Shown: in pieces, positions 26,661 to 34,943 of the stretch
Layout of the letters: every line of letters starts with the position of its first letter
Numbering within the stretch: position 1 is the stretch's first letter
Source: Stakelama saccharophila
Lineage (GTDB): Bacteria; Pseudomonadota; Alphaproteobacteria; Sphingomonadales; Sphingomonadaceae
NCBI RefSeq assembly: GCF_032229225.1
Contig: NZ_CP135076.1
Location: 2,895,001-2,959,000 of the forward strand
DNA length: 64,000 bases
Direction: 5' to 3'
Program-made: the position numbers and the translations under genes
Notes under the pieces: model-generated
The model's input: only the letters and a program-made list of their open reading frames with translations
What the model was told of the DNA's origin: nothing
The model's database searches: none

Positions 26661-27680
26661 ATGCGTACCCCAAGCAACCGCCGCGCCCGGACGACGCGCC
26701 GGGACAAGACCGACAAGGCGGCACAGGCCGAAAAAGCGGGTAAAGGGCAACAGCCGCGCGCCGATCTCTATGACAGCGTCACGCAATCGATCATCGCCCA
26801 ATTGGAAGCCGGGCGGCTGCCCTGGGTTCAGCCTTGGGGCGCCGTGCCCGGCGGGGCCGCGCCGGGTCTGCCGCGCAACGCGCGCACCGGACGGCCTTAT
26901 TCGGGGATCAACATCCTCATCCTGTGGGGCGCGGTCATCGAGCAAGGCTATCCGAGCCAAGGCTGGTTGACCTTCAAACAGGCGCGGGACGCGGGCGGCT
27001 GCGTCCGCAAGGGCGAGCACGGCCAGAGCGTCGTCTATGCCGACCGTTTCATCCCCGAAAGCGAGGCGGCGCGGGCGCGCGAGAGCGGCACCGACGCGCG
27101 CGCCATTCCCTTTCTCAAGCGCTTTACCGTGTTCAACGCCGCGCAATGCGACGGCCTTGCCGCCGACTTTGCCGCCGACCCCGCGCCGCTTCCCGGCCGC
27201 GAGATCGTGCCGGTCGCCGAACAGGTGATCGCGGCAAGCGGCGTTCGCTTTCGGATCGGCGGCGACAAGGCCTTTTACGCCCCCGGCCCCGATACCGTGC
27301 AGGTGCCGCCGCAGCCCGCATTCTTCGAGCAGATCAACTATTACCGCACCGCGCTGCATGAACTTTGCCACGCAACCGGCCACGGATCGCGGCTCGGTCG
27401 CGACCTGACCAACCGTTTCGGCTCGAAAGACTATGCCCGCGAGGAACTGATCGCCGAAATGGGATCGGCGTTCCTGTGCGCCGCGCTCGGCATCACCCCG
27501 ACCGTGCGCCATGCCGATTATCTCGGCTCGTGGCTTGCCGTGCTCAAGGAGGATAATCGCGCGATCTTTCGCGCCGCGAGCGCCGCCAGCAAAGCCGCCG
27601 ACTGGTTGCTCGCGCGCCATCACACAGCACTTGCCGACCCTCAAACCGCGCCCACCGGCGAAATCGAAACGGCGGCATGA
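26661..27680 (+). CDS. ardC: ArdC-family antirestriction protein (ssDNA-binding zincin)
   Basis: This 339-residue protein has an N-terminal ArdC ssDNA-binding domain (about 35-165; DLYDSVTQSIIAQLEAG, RNARTGRPYSGINIL) and a zincin-like metalloprotease domain with HELCH at 233-237 and a following EELIAEMGSA helix supplying another ligand. ArdC proteins coat the single strand entering a recipient and shield it from restriction. The start at 26661 follows AGGAGG by 5 bases. It overlaps the next gene as ATGA (27677-27680). A recipient-protecting role suits an ICE next to its own restriction system. Confidence 0.92.
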   Translation: MRTPSNRRARTTRRDKTDKAAQAEKAGKGQQPRADLYDSVTQSIIAQLEAGRLPWVQPWGAVPGGAAPGLPRNARTGRPYSGINILILWGAVIEQGYPSQGWLTFKQARDAGGCVRKGEHGQSVVYADRFIPESEAARARESGTDARAIPFLKRFTVFNAAQCDGLAADFAADPAPLPGREIVPVAEQVIAASGVRFRIGGDKAFYAPGPDTVQVPPQPAFFEQINYYRTALHELCHATGHGSRLGRDLTNRFGSKDYAREELIAEMGSAFLCAALGITPTVRHADYLGSWLAVLKEDNRAIFRAASAASKAADWLLARHHTALADPQTAPTGEIETAA

Positions 27681-27976
27681 GCGCGCCCGCACCTAAGCCG
27701 GCCCCCGAGGCGCTACCCGGTTTCGCCACCGAACCGACCGCGATCGGTCCGCAATCCTTGGTGCCCGGCATCACGCCGATCAACGCGCGCGACCGGCTCG
27801 CATGGCGCGCCGCCGCGCCGATGGAACCCAAAAAGCCGCAGCGTCCCTGCAATCACGGGCTGTTCGACCTCAACGCGCGCAACCAGTTCGACCTGTTCAC
27901 CCCGCCGCCGCCATCCCGCGACACAGCGGATCGCCGCAGCCTTCCAGCGATACCATCCGAGGAGTCCAGTCGATGA
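27677..27976 (+). CDS. Small proline-rich hypothetical protein of the ardC operon
   Basis: This 99-residue protein is rich in Pro and Ala and has no recognised domain. It is coupled to both neighbours by ATGA overlaps (27677-27680 and 27973-27976), which strongly supports translation. Similar short genes often lie between ardC and DUF2958 genes in alphaproteobacterial conjugative elements. Its role is unknown. Confidence 0.65.
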   Translation: MSAPAPKPAPEALPGFATEPTAIGPQSLVPGITPINARDRLAWRAAAPMEPKKPQRPCNHGLFDLNARNQFDLFTPPPPSRDTADRRSLPAIPSEESSR

Positions 27977-28389
27977 TTTTGATTCCCGCGCAAACCGCGC
28001 GCCGGCTCGCCGCCAACGCCGCGCGCAGCGCCGCCGATCCGAGCTTCGATCCCGCGCCGCTGGTTAAATTGTTCACTCCCGTCGGCGCGGCGACCTGGCT
28101 CGCGAGCGAACTCGATCCCGATGGCGATACCTTGTTCGGACTTGCCGATCTGGGGTTCGGCTGTCCCGAACTCGGCGCGTTCAGCCTCGCGGAAATCGCC
28201 GCTTTGCGCTTGCCGTTCGGCCTCGCCATCGAACGCGACCTGTTCTTTGAAAGCGACGCGCCACTGTCGGTCTGGGCCGACACCGCGCGCCGCGCGGGAT
28301 CGATCGCCGCCGCCGAGACCGCGCTCGCCCCGGAATTGCCGCGCGGCGGTTCCAACCAGCTTCCGCCTCCCGATCCGGGAGGCGGCTGA
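27973..28389 (+). CDS. DUF2958 domain protein
   Basis: This 138-residue cytoplasmic protein matches the DUF2958 pattern: LIPAQTARRLAAN near the start, then VKLFTPVGAATWLASELDPDGDTLFGLADLGFGCPELG, quoted here as landmarks. The ATG at 27973 overlaps the previous stop as ATGA. DUF2958 genes are common companions of ardC and ParB-like genes in conjugative elements; their function is not known. The C-terminal tail is Pro/Gly-rich. Confidence 0.8.
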   Translation: MILIPAQTARRLAANAARSAADPSFDPAPLVKLFTPVGAATWLASELDPDGDTLFGLADLGFGCPELGAFSLAEIAALRLPFGLAIERDLFFESDAPLSVWADTARRAGSIAAAETALAPELPRGGSNQLPPPDPGGG

Positions 28390-28478
28390 CGCGGGCGGCG
28401 CGTCTCGCCGTCATTCAAAACCGGTCCCGCCCGCGATTCCACCCGACACGGGACCGGCACTCACCAAGGAGCAATCCC

Positions 28479-30326
28479 ATGAAACTCGATTTTATCCCGC
28501 TCAACAAGTTGTCGGTCAGCAAGACCAATATGCGCTACGGCAAACGTCCGCCCGATGTCGCCGATATCCTGCCCAGCGTCAGGAAACGCGGCGTCATCCA
28601 GCCGGTCATTGTGCGCCCCAATCCCGGCCCTGAACCCGTCCAAGGCTGTGCGCCCGATGGCTATGAAATCGTCGCGGGCGCGCGACGCTTCACCGCCGCG
28701 ACGATCGTTGCCGACGAGCGCCGCGCCGAATCGCTCGACCCCGAACCGATGCCCTGCGCAATCCTCGATTGGGGCGACGATGCCGATGCGGTCGAGGCCT
28801 CGCTGATCGAAAATATCGCGCGCCTCGACGCCGACGAGGTCACGCAGTGGGCGACCTTCACGCGATTGGTCAAGGAAGGCCGCAGCATCGACGATATCGC
28901 CGCGACCTTCGGTCTGCCCGAACTGACGATCAAGCGCGTCCTCGCGCTCGGCAATCTCCTGCCGCGCATCCGCGCGCTTTATGCGCGCGAGGAAATCGAC
29001 CGTGCGACCGTGCGCCATCTGACGCTCGCCTCCAAAAGCCAGCAAAGGGCATGGCTCGCGCTCGCCGATGACGACAATGCCTATCTGCCGACCGGCCATC
29101 AGTTGAAGGCATGGCTGTTCGGCGGACAGTCGGTCCCGGTCGGTTTCGCATTGTTCGATGTCGAAGCGAGCGGGCTGGCGACCATCGCCGACCTGTTCGG
29201 CGAGGACCGTTATTTCGCCGACGCCGATGCCTTCTGGACCGCGCAGGACGCGGCGATCGAGCAGAGCCGCGCCAGCTATATCGAGGCGGGCTGGGCCGAT
29301 GCGGTGATCGTCGGCCCCGACCGGTATTTCTCGACATGGGAATATCAAAAGGCCGCCAAGCGCAAAGGCGGGCGCGTCTATATCGATGTCCGCCAGTCGG
29401 GCGAGGTGGCGTTCCACGAAGGCTATATCAGCCACAAGGAAGCCGCACAGATCGCGCGCGGCGAGACGCCGACCGCCGACAAGCCCAAACGCCCCGAAAT
29501 CACCTCGACGTGCCAGACCTATATCGATCTGCACCGCCACGCCGCCGTTCGCGCCGCGCTCACCGGTCATCCCGGCGTCGCGCTGCGCTTGATGGTCGCC
29601 CATGCCATCACCGGCTCGCCCTTGTGGCGGATCAGCCCCGAGCCGCAGACCACGCGCAAGGAGGCCGTGCGCGACAGCCTCGACAACAGCCGGGCCGAAG
29701 CGGCGTTCGACGAACGCCGCCGCGCGGTGCTCGGGCTTCTCGACTTCGATGCCGACACGCCGACCGTCACCGGCGGCAATGCCGATGAACATGGGCTGGT
29801 CGGGCTGTTCCTGCGGCTGCTCGAAATACCCGATGCGGCGCTCATGGACGTGATCGCCATCGTCATGGGCGAAACGCTCGCCAGCGGCAGCGCCGCCGTC
29901 GAGGCGGTCGGGATGCGGATCGGCGTCGATATGGCGGACTATTGGCAAGCCGATGACGCCTTTTTCGAGTTGATTCGCGACAAGGAGATGCTTGGCCATA
30001 TCGTCGCCGAGGTGGCGGGCGACGCGGTCGCCGAGGCCAATAAAGGCGAAAAGACCAAGGTGATGAAGGCGATTGTCCGCGATCATCTGGACGGCGCGAA
30101 CGGACGCGACAAGGTCGAAGGCTGGGTGCCGAAATGGATGGCCTTCCCGCCTTCGGCCTATACCGACCGGGGCGGGGTGGGAACGGTCGCGGCGAATGCC
30201 CGCGCCGAGGCCGCGCGCGCGATCGAGCAGCCGTCCGACCCCGATCCGACCGCGCCGGGTGCCGTCGCCGCGCCGCCCGAAACGGACGGCGAGACGGGAT
30301 GCGAGCCGGTGCCGCTGGCGGCGTGA
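28479..30326 (+). CDS. ParB/RepB/Spo0J-family protein of the conjugative element
   Basis: This 615-residue protein has an N-terminal ParB nuclease-like domain. Landmarks are IPLNKLSVSKTNMR at the start, GVIQPVIVRP, YEIVAGARRF, and ASLIENIARLDADEVTQW. A helix-turn-helix follows (IDDIAATFGLPELTIKRVLALGNL). The large C-terminal region is variable. Standard chromosomal ParB is about 300 residues; this long form is typical of ICEs and large plasmids and probably acts in stability or regulation rather than chromosome segregation. No ParA is beside it. An AAGGAG site precedes its ATG, and a strong terminator follows its stop. Confidence 0.88.
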   Translation: MKLDFIPLNKLSVSKTNMRYGKRPPDVADILPSVRKRGVIQPVIVRPNPGPEPVQGCAPDGYEIVAGARRFTAATIVADERRAESLDPEPMPCAILDWGDDADAVEASLIENIARLDADEVTQWATFTRLVKEGRSIDDIAATFGLPELTIKRVLALGNLLPRIRALYAREEIDRATVRHLTLASKSQQRAWLALADDDNAYLPTGHQLKAWLFGGQSVPVGFALFDVEASGLATIADLFGEDRYFADADAFWTAQDAAIEQSRASYIEAGWADAVIVGPDRYFSTWEYQKAAKRKGGRVYIDVRQSGEVAFHEGYISHKEAAQIARGETPTADKPKRPEITSTCQTYIDLHRHAAVRAALTGHPGVALRLMVAHAITGSPLWRISPEPQTTRKEAVRDSLDNSRAEAAFDERRRAVLGLLDFDADTPTVTGGNADEHGLVGLFLRLLEIPDAALMDVIAIVMGETLASGSAAVEAVGMRIGVDMADYWQADDAFFELIRDKEMLGHIVAEVAGDAVAEANKGEKTKVMKAIVRDHLDGANGRDKVEGWVPKWMAFPPSAYTDRGGVGTVAANARAEAARAIEQPSDPDPTAPGAVAAPPETDGETGCEPVPLAA

Positions 30327-30334
30327 CGGAGTGA

Positions 30335-30364
30335 GGGAGCGGCGATCCGCCGCTCCCATTTTTC
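30335..30364 (+). terminator. Intrinsic terminator after the ParB-like gene
   Basis: Perfect ten-base arms GGGAGCGGCG (30335-30344) and CGCCGCTCCC (30348-30357) around ATC are followed by ATTTTT. It ends the ardC to ParB transcription unit 8 bases past the stop. Confidence 0.88.
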
Positions 30365-30437
30365 GGAGCCAAAAAATCGGGCCGCGCGGCCTCGCGCCTG
30401 ACGGCGCTCGGACGCGCGGCAAGCAAGGAGAAATATC

Positions 30438-30890
30438 ATGGCGGACCGGGTTTCGGTAGCGATCACCATCGGCGGTACGCTTGCCGCACAGGACCGCGAC
30501 CGCTTCGTCGCGGCGATCATCGAGGAAGGCGTGTCGATCGAATAGGACGGCCCCGCCTTTGACGCGTGCCAACCGCCCAAGGACGATGCGCTCAGACTTT
30601 ATGCCCATGCCATCGCCTGAGGACGGCTCGCAACGCTCGAAGCCCTGTGCCTGGAACTGGCGCTCCCCTTCATGCGCTGGTCGGACGGTTATGGCGGCGC
30701 ATGGTCGCCCGAAATCATCGTCTTTACCGGCAGCGGCGCGGTTCGGGCCTTTGCCGCCGACGAGCAGGAACGCGTGGTGATCGATCGTCAAACGGTCGAA
30801 CAATGCAGGTGTTTTGATGCCGTGCTCGCATATTTCGCCGCTGCGGATTTTGCCGTCCCGCCGCTTCACGTGGCGGGTGCCACCGCCTGA
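30438..30890 (+). pseudogene. Conserved ICE hypothetical gene broken by two in-frame stops
   Basis: Starting at ATG 30438 after AAGGAG, one reading frame of 151 codons runs to TGA at 30888. It is interrupted by TAG at 30543 and TGA at 30618. The flanking residues (VSIE-stop-DGPAF and AHAIA-stop-GRLATLE) match places where relatives in other conjugative elements, as I recall them, have Trp. Each stop is one G-to-A change from TGG. The rest is intact, including a FMRWSDGYGGAW stretch and a C-terminal YFAAADFAVPPL. Short products of 35 or 72 codons could still be made. Function of the family is unknown to me. Confidence 0.7.
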
Positions 30891-31139
30891 ATGCGGGGCG
30901 GATTGCGCTGATTCGTCTGCACGATTCATGTCCTTGATGGCGGTGTCCATCACGGTGGATCGCGCGCGCATAATGCGTCATCCGTACCGCGCGCGCGGTG
31001 AAAATTACCGTGACTTGTTGGCAAAAACCGCTTTCTCGCGTCACCGCCGATCGTGCGGCCAGGCATGGTGTCGTCTTGGTGATTGCCGACGCGATCTCCG
31101 TGCGGCAGGGCCGACCGATCAAGGGGAAGACGCAACACA

Positions 31140-31349
31140 ATGACACTATTGGAGGAGGTCGAGCGCTTCGTCTCGCGACTGTCGCCCGAGCCGGTCTGCG
31201 ACGATTGTATCGCCGACAGACTCGGCTTTTCGGTCCGCCAGCACGCCAAACACAAGGCCCGCGAACTTGCCGGATCGAACGGATTCGAGCGGCGCAAGGC
31301 GGCGTGCAGCCTGTGCGGCGCGACCAAATTGGTGATCCGGCGCCAGTAG
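31140..31349 (+). CDS. Small cysteine-pair protein (putative zinc-binding)
   Basis: This 69-residue protein has two CxxC pairs, CDDC near residue 21 and CSLC near 57, which could hold one zinc. The middle is a helix-turn-helix-like stretch (DRLGFSVRQHAKHKARELA). It could therefore be a small DNA-binding regulator, but this is inference. ATG 31140 follows a weak GGGGAAG. Similar small genes are common in alphaproteobacterial accessory DNA. Confidence 0.6.
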   Translation: MTLLEEVERFVSRLSPEPVCDDCIADRLGFSVRQHAKHKARELAGSNGFERRKAACSLCGATKLVIRRQ

Positions 31350-31836
31350 GAACTTTGGTCGGCAGCGGCGCGACCACCCGTGGCAATGCCGTCTCCGCCA
31401 TGCCGTCGCGACGATGCCTGGTCCGACGCCGCGCCGACACCGAAATGAAGGGGCATGATTGACGGCTGGCGGGGGCGGTCATCGATCATCTCGGTGCACG
31501 GCGATCGGCCCCTGTCCCTGTCCGCCGGAAACCTACTCGCCTGCTCCGAAAAAACGTGCTGGCATGTGTCGCCTGGAGGGCGTCGCCGCCCCTTGCCGGT
31601 TCGTTCAGCGCAAGACCTGGACCTGCCGCCGGCGCGCGCGAAACCATCGCCGCCAAGGCTTATTTCCCCGCCCGTGTCCACGGGCTCCTCGCGCCCGCTT
31701 CGCGGTCAAATAAGCCTTTGGCGCTCCGGTCCTCCGCTGACGCTTCGGCCTGACGGTTCGCGCGTCCGGCCTGGCCGGTCCGACGGTCGCGCTATCGTCC
31801 GGAAAAGGGTTCGGGCGACACATCAGGAGACGAACA
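31350..31836. other. Non-coding stretch with a long inverted repeat before the DUF736 gene
   Basis: No gene is supported. The arms CGCCAAGGCTTATTT (31651-31665) and AAATAAGCCTTTGGCG (31708-31723) pair over 15 bases with one bulged base; the inner 11 bases are perfect. The 42-base spacer is GC-rich with further small palindromes. It could be a regulatory RNA structure, a protein-binding site or a mobile-element trace. A GGAG near 31826-31829 serves the DUF736 start. Confidence 0.5.
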
Positions 31837-32157
31837 ATGCCAGCCATCGGTTATGTCACCCGCGAGGGAAACGGCTTCAAGGGCCAGTTGAAGACGCTGT
31901 CGATCCGCACCGAGATCGAGATCGTGCCCAATACCCGCAAGGCGTCCGACACCCAGCCCGATTACCGGGTCTCGGCGAACGGCGTCGAGGTCGGCGCGGG
32001 ATGGGTCCGGCGCGGCGAAATGTCCGGCAAGGACTATGTGTCGCTATCGCTCGCCGCGCCCGAATTCGGGCCGCGCCGGCTCTACGCCAATCTCGGCCGC
32101 GCCGCCGGTCAGGATGACGACGATGCGTTCGCGATCATCTGGAACCCCGCCGACTGA
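31837..32157 (+). CDS. DUF736 domain protein
   Basis: This 106-residue protein is a clear DUF736 member: MPAIGYVTREGNGFKGQL at the start, SDTQPDYRV in the middle, and YVSLSLAAPEFGPRRLYANLG near the end. DUF736 proteins are small beta-barrel proteins found almost only on conjugative plasmids and ICEs; a role in DNA or membrane-associated transfer steps has been suggested but not settled. It has its own promoter region and is followed by a terminator, so it is probably expressed alone. Confidence 0.88.
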   Translation: MPAIGYVTREGNGFKGQLKTLSIRTEIEIVPNTRKASDTQPDYRVSANGVEVGAGWVRRGEMSGKDYVSLSLAAPEFGPRRLYANLGRAAGQDDDDAFAIIWNPAD

Positions 32158-32168
32158 CCAGTCCGGCG

Positions 32169-32205
32169 ACGCCCGCGTCCTTCTCGAAAGGGGCGCGGGC
32201 GTTTC
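32169..32205 (+). terminator. Intrinsic terminator after the DUF736 gene
   Basis: Nine-base arms ACGCCCGCG (32169-32177) and CGCGGGCGT (32194-32202) around a 16-base loop are followed by TTT. The T-run is short, so termination may be partial. A second weak repeat, GGGTCG (32228-32233) with CGACCC (32254-32259), lies downstream and could be an operator for the excisionase-traF operon. Confidence 0.6.
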
Positions 32206-32337
32206 GCGTCGCCAGCGCCGACAAGGGGGGTCGGAATCGCATGCACGTAATTGCGACCCTGCCCGGACGGGATCGATCGGGCGATGACGGGACCGACGCG
32301 GCGCGCATCGGCGCCGCCTAATCGGGATCCGCCGCTC

Positions 32338-32559
32338 ATGGATGACACCGCCCGGCGCGCCCAGGCCGCGCGCGACACCTGCCCGTTCCTCACCGCCAAA
32401 CAGACGGCGTTTCATCTCGGGCTTGGCTATTCGACCCTCAAGGCGATGCGCGCAGCCGGGACCGGCCCGCGCTGCCGCCGCCACGGTCGTACCTGGCGCT
32501 ATCATATCGACGATATCGAAGCCTGGTCGCGCGCCAATGCCAAAGGCGACCGCGCGTGA
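32338..32559 (+). CDS. Helix-turn-helix protein, candidate excisionase (RdfS-like)
   Basis: This 73-residue protein has a MerR/AlpA-type helix-turn-helix of the HTH_17 kind (FLTAKQTAFHLGLGYSTLKAMRA) and a wing ending in WRYHIDDIEAWSRA. Its stop overlaps the traF start as GTGA. In ICEMlSymR7A the recombination directionality factor gene rdfS lies in the same operon as traF, and FseA activates it. The position here is the same, so this is the best candidate for the excision factor. The ATG at 32338 is chosen; an upstream in-frame start at 32251 is less likely. Confidence 0.72.
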   Translation: MDDTARRAQAARDTCPFLTAKQTAFHLGLGYSTLKAMRAAGTGPRCRRHGRTWRYHIDDIEAWSRANAKGDRA

Positions 32560-33152
32560 CCGGGCGCGGGCCGCCGCCTTTATTCGCCTGGCAGGAACAG
32601 CGAACGGCGCACCGCCGCGCGCGCCGCCGCGCCGCGCGTCTTTGCGCACTCGCCGCCGTCGCGACCGGTCTCGTCCTCATGCCCATCGCAGTTCGTCCGG
32701 TCCCGCGTCTCGTCTGGAATGCGAGCGCCAGCGCGCCGATCGGCCTCTATCTCGTGACGCCGGGCAAACGCCCGCCGCTCGGCGCCATGGTCATCGCCTG
32801 GTTCCCGGACCGCGCGCGCAAGCTGGCGGCGCGGCGGCACTATCTTCCCGCCAATGTGCCCGCGGTGAAGCATGTCGCAGCGGTCGCCGGCATGCGGGTG
32901 TGCGCCCTCGACAGCGTCATCACGGTCGACGGCGCGGCCGTAGCGCGGCGGCTTGCCGCCGACGCACGCGGCGACGCGCTCCCCGCGTGGCGGGGATGCC
33001 GCACGCTCGCGCGCGGGCAAATTCTGCTGCTCGCGACCGACCGGCCCGATTCGTTCGACGGGCGCTATTTTGGCATCAGCGACACGCGCGACGTGCTCGG
33101 CACCGCGCGGCTGATCTGGGCGCCGCATGACCGTGGCGACGATCGTGGCTGA
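32556..33152 (+). CDS. traF: TraF, conjugative transfer signal peptidase (S26)
   Basis: This 198-residue membrane peptidase has an N-terminal hydrophobic segment (about 28-46). Catalytic Ser59 is in SAPIGLY and general-base Lys105 in VKHVAAVAG. A later WRGCRTL segment and a YFG..D region complete the S26 pattern. TraF cuts and cyclises the pilin TrbC in IncP-type systems. GTG 32556 overlaps the previous stop (GTGA), so it is coupled to the excisionase-like gene. Its end overlaps the transglycosylase gene by 26 bases. Confidence 0.9.
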   Translation: MTGRGPPPLFAWQEQRTAHRRARRRAARLCALAAVATGLVLMPIAVRPVPRLVWNASASAPIGLYLVTPGKRPPLGAMVIAWFPDRARKLAARRHYLPANVPAVKHVAAVAGMRVCALDSVITVDGAAVARRLAADARGDALPAWRGCRTLARGQILLLATDRPDSFDGRYFGISDTRDVLGTARLIWAPHDRGDDRG

Positions 33153-33945
33153 GCCGCGCCCGCGCCGTGCCGCGGGCCTCGGGAGACTGATCGCGCTCGC
33201 GCCGATCGGGATCGTCATCGCATTGACGAACCTTGCCGAAGGTCAAACCGCCGCGATTGCCGGGTCCAATGCGGCGCTGCACCTTCGCGATCAGCGCGCA
33301 CCGACCGCATCGTCGCCGTCTGTCCCTGCATCGCGAGCACCCGATCCGGTCGCGCGCTGGCGCCCTTTTATCCGCGAGGCCTCGGTCCGGTTCGGCGTGC
33401 CCGAGGCGTGGATTAGCCGCGTCATGCGCGCCGAAAGCGGCGGTCATGTCAAGCGTGCCGGACGCCCGATCACCAGCCGCAAGGGTGCGATGGGACTGAT
33501 GCAACTGATGCCCGCGACCTGGGCGGCGATGCGCGCCGAGCAGGCGCTCGGCAGCGATCCTTTCGACCCGCGCGACAATATCCTCGCGGGCACCGCTTAC
33601 TTGGCAAAAATGTATCGCCGGTTCGGCTATCCAGGCCTGTTCGCCGCCTATAATGCCGGCCCCGGCCGCTATGCCGGATGGCGCGAGGGACGGCGTTCAT
33701 TGCCGCGCGAGACACAAGAATATCTCGCGCTCGTCGGTGGCCGGGACGCTGGCGATGGGCGGCCGACGCCTACCGTGGCTGCGGCGAAACCGTCGCCGCC
33801 GCCACCGCTTTTCGTCGTTCAACACGGCGCGTCGGTCACGGCGAACACGGCATCATCGCTGCCGTCGTCAGCACCGCCGTCGCCATCGCGATCGCTCTTC
33901 ATGCCGCTATCGACCGGCGATACCCGCGCCCAATCCGACCGATGA
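33127..33945 (+). CDS. Lytic transglycosylase (SLT domain) for conjugation
   Basis: This 272-residue protein opens the peptidoglycan for the transfer channel. An N-terminal membrane/signal segment (about 18-36) is followed by an SLT goose-lysozyme-like domain with catalytic Glu103 in RAESGG, GAMGLMQLMPATW, and the AYNAGPG motif. The C-terminal 70 residues are low-complexity Pro/Ser. It overlaps traF by 26 bases and is VirB1-like in role. The ATG at 33127 is chosen for its signal segment. Confidence 0.88.
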   Translation: MTVATIVAEPRPRRAAGLGRLIALAPIGIVIALTNLAEGQTAAIAGSNAALHLRDQRAPTASSPSVPASRAPDPVARWRPFIREASVRFGVPEAWISRVMRAESGGHVKRAGRPITSRKGAMGLMQLMPATWAAMRAEQALGSDPFDPRDNILAGTAYLAKMYRRFGYPGLFAAYNAGPGRYAGWREGRRSLPRETQEYLALVGGRDAGDGRPTPTVAAAKPSPPPPLFVVQHGASVTANTASSLPSSAPPSPSRSLFMPLSTGDTRAQSDR

Positions 33946-34246
33946 TGATCGCTCCTTCAGACGTCACCGCGCGTGGGTGGGGATAAGAGGGGCTCGGCTC
34001 GGCAAGGCCCAGCATGACGGCCGGCGGCGCGGCTGTGCAAGGCCGGCGGCCCCGCCAATTTTCCCGCGAGATAAGGAGCGCGCTGCCGCGCGCGCGTTGT
34101 TCGCTTGCTCGCGACAAAATCGGTTCCTCCGCCGCCGCTGACGCGGCGCTGGCGGCACGCCGCCAGCGGCCCTGACAGCCGCGCCGCCGCCCGTCTCGGG
34201 ACTGTCTGCCCTTATCCAAAGGGCATCACAGGATGGAGATTTCGAG
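33946..34246. other. Gap after the transglycosylase gene with a hairpin
   Basis: No gene is supported in these 300 bases. Ten-base arms CGCTGGCGGC (34147-34156) and GCCGCCAGCG (34159-34168) form a tight hairpin with a two-base loop and no T-run. It may separate the traF operon from the next gene. GGAG near 34234 could serve the next start. Confidence 0.5.
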
Positions 34247-34606
34247 ATGGCGATGATGCAGCACATAGCAGCGGGGAAGACGGTTCTGTCGGTACTGAGC
34301 GCAGGCCTAGAACGCGAATTCGGGCAGGGCGTGGGCGCAGCGCTCGCGGCGCGGTTTCTGGAGGCCGAGGAGAGCGATTTTCTCTGGGAAGCACGGATTA
34401 GCGAACGCTGGCTCGGGCGCTATTGGAGCGCGGACGAAGAGGGTTCGGATGATCTCGACCGGGTGGCGATCCTGGCGCGGCTCGGGCGCGCGTGGAGCGT
34501 GGCGGTGCTGATTATCGATGGCGAGGGATGCGCGCACGGACTGATGGGCCGGCGCGATTTCCGGCGCAGGAGCGAGGCGGCACGGGCATTGGCAAGTCTG
34601 GGCTGA
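34247..34606 (+). CDS. Hypothetical protein between traF operon and oriT region
   Basis: This 119-residue protein has a short hydrophobic helix near the start, an acidic middle (SADEEGSDDLDRVAIL) and an amphipathic strand-helix pattern (WSVAVLIIDGEGCAHGL) ending in an Arg-rich helix. I do not recognise its family. It stands alone between a hairpin and the candidate oriT, in the same direction as the relaxase. Codon use matches its neighbours, which supports it as real. Confidence 0.6.
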   Translation: MAMMQHIAAGKTVLSVLSAGLEREFGQGVGAALAARFLEAEESDFLWEARISERWLGRYWSADEEGSDDLDRVAILARLGRAWSVAVLIIDGEGCAHGLMGRRDFRRRSEAARALASLG

Positions 34607-34807
34607 AGCCGGTGCGAACGGCCGGGATGCGTTGCCTGTCACAAGGGCGGCGCGTCCCGGCATTTTTTGGCCGCGCGGGGTGGGCGTTGTGGGACCAGAT
34701 GGGACCGGAAAGGACAGGAAGGCGAATGGGGCGGCGTAAGGCAAGATAAAGCGCTGGCACGGGCCAGCGCGTAAGTCTTTGTCTGCACATCGTTTTCAGG
34801 CGCTTTT

Positions 34808-34885
34808 ACCGACACCGGTCGGCGGGAACCAGTGTCGGTCGATGAGCAGAAACGGCGCAAATGCGCCATTGCTGCCGACACCGGT
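34808..34885 (+). other. oriT: Candidate origin of transfer (oriT) upstream of rlxS
   Basis: The 337-base gap before the relaxase gene has the layout of an oriT. An inverted repeat has arms ACCGACACCGGT (34808-34819) and ACCAGTGTCGGT (34828-34839) with one mismatch and an eight-base loop. A second palindrome, GGCGCA-AA-TGCGCC, is at 34854-34867. A direct copy of the first arm, CCGACACCGGT, is at 34875-34885. Relaxases bind such a repeat and nick a few bases beside it. The nick site cannot be placed by eye. Confidence 0.55.
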
Positions 34886-34943
34886 TTTCAGCAGGTCCGG
34901 ACGGCGGCAAGCTCGATCCGTCCCTTGTTATACGAGCCCTGTG

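Noticed and set aside
28461..30971. An 836-codon open frame on the minus strand
   Set aside because: It is antisense to the ParB-like gene, whose domains are clear. Its sequence has no recognisable family and the high GC content alone keeps such frames open.
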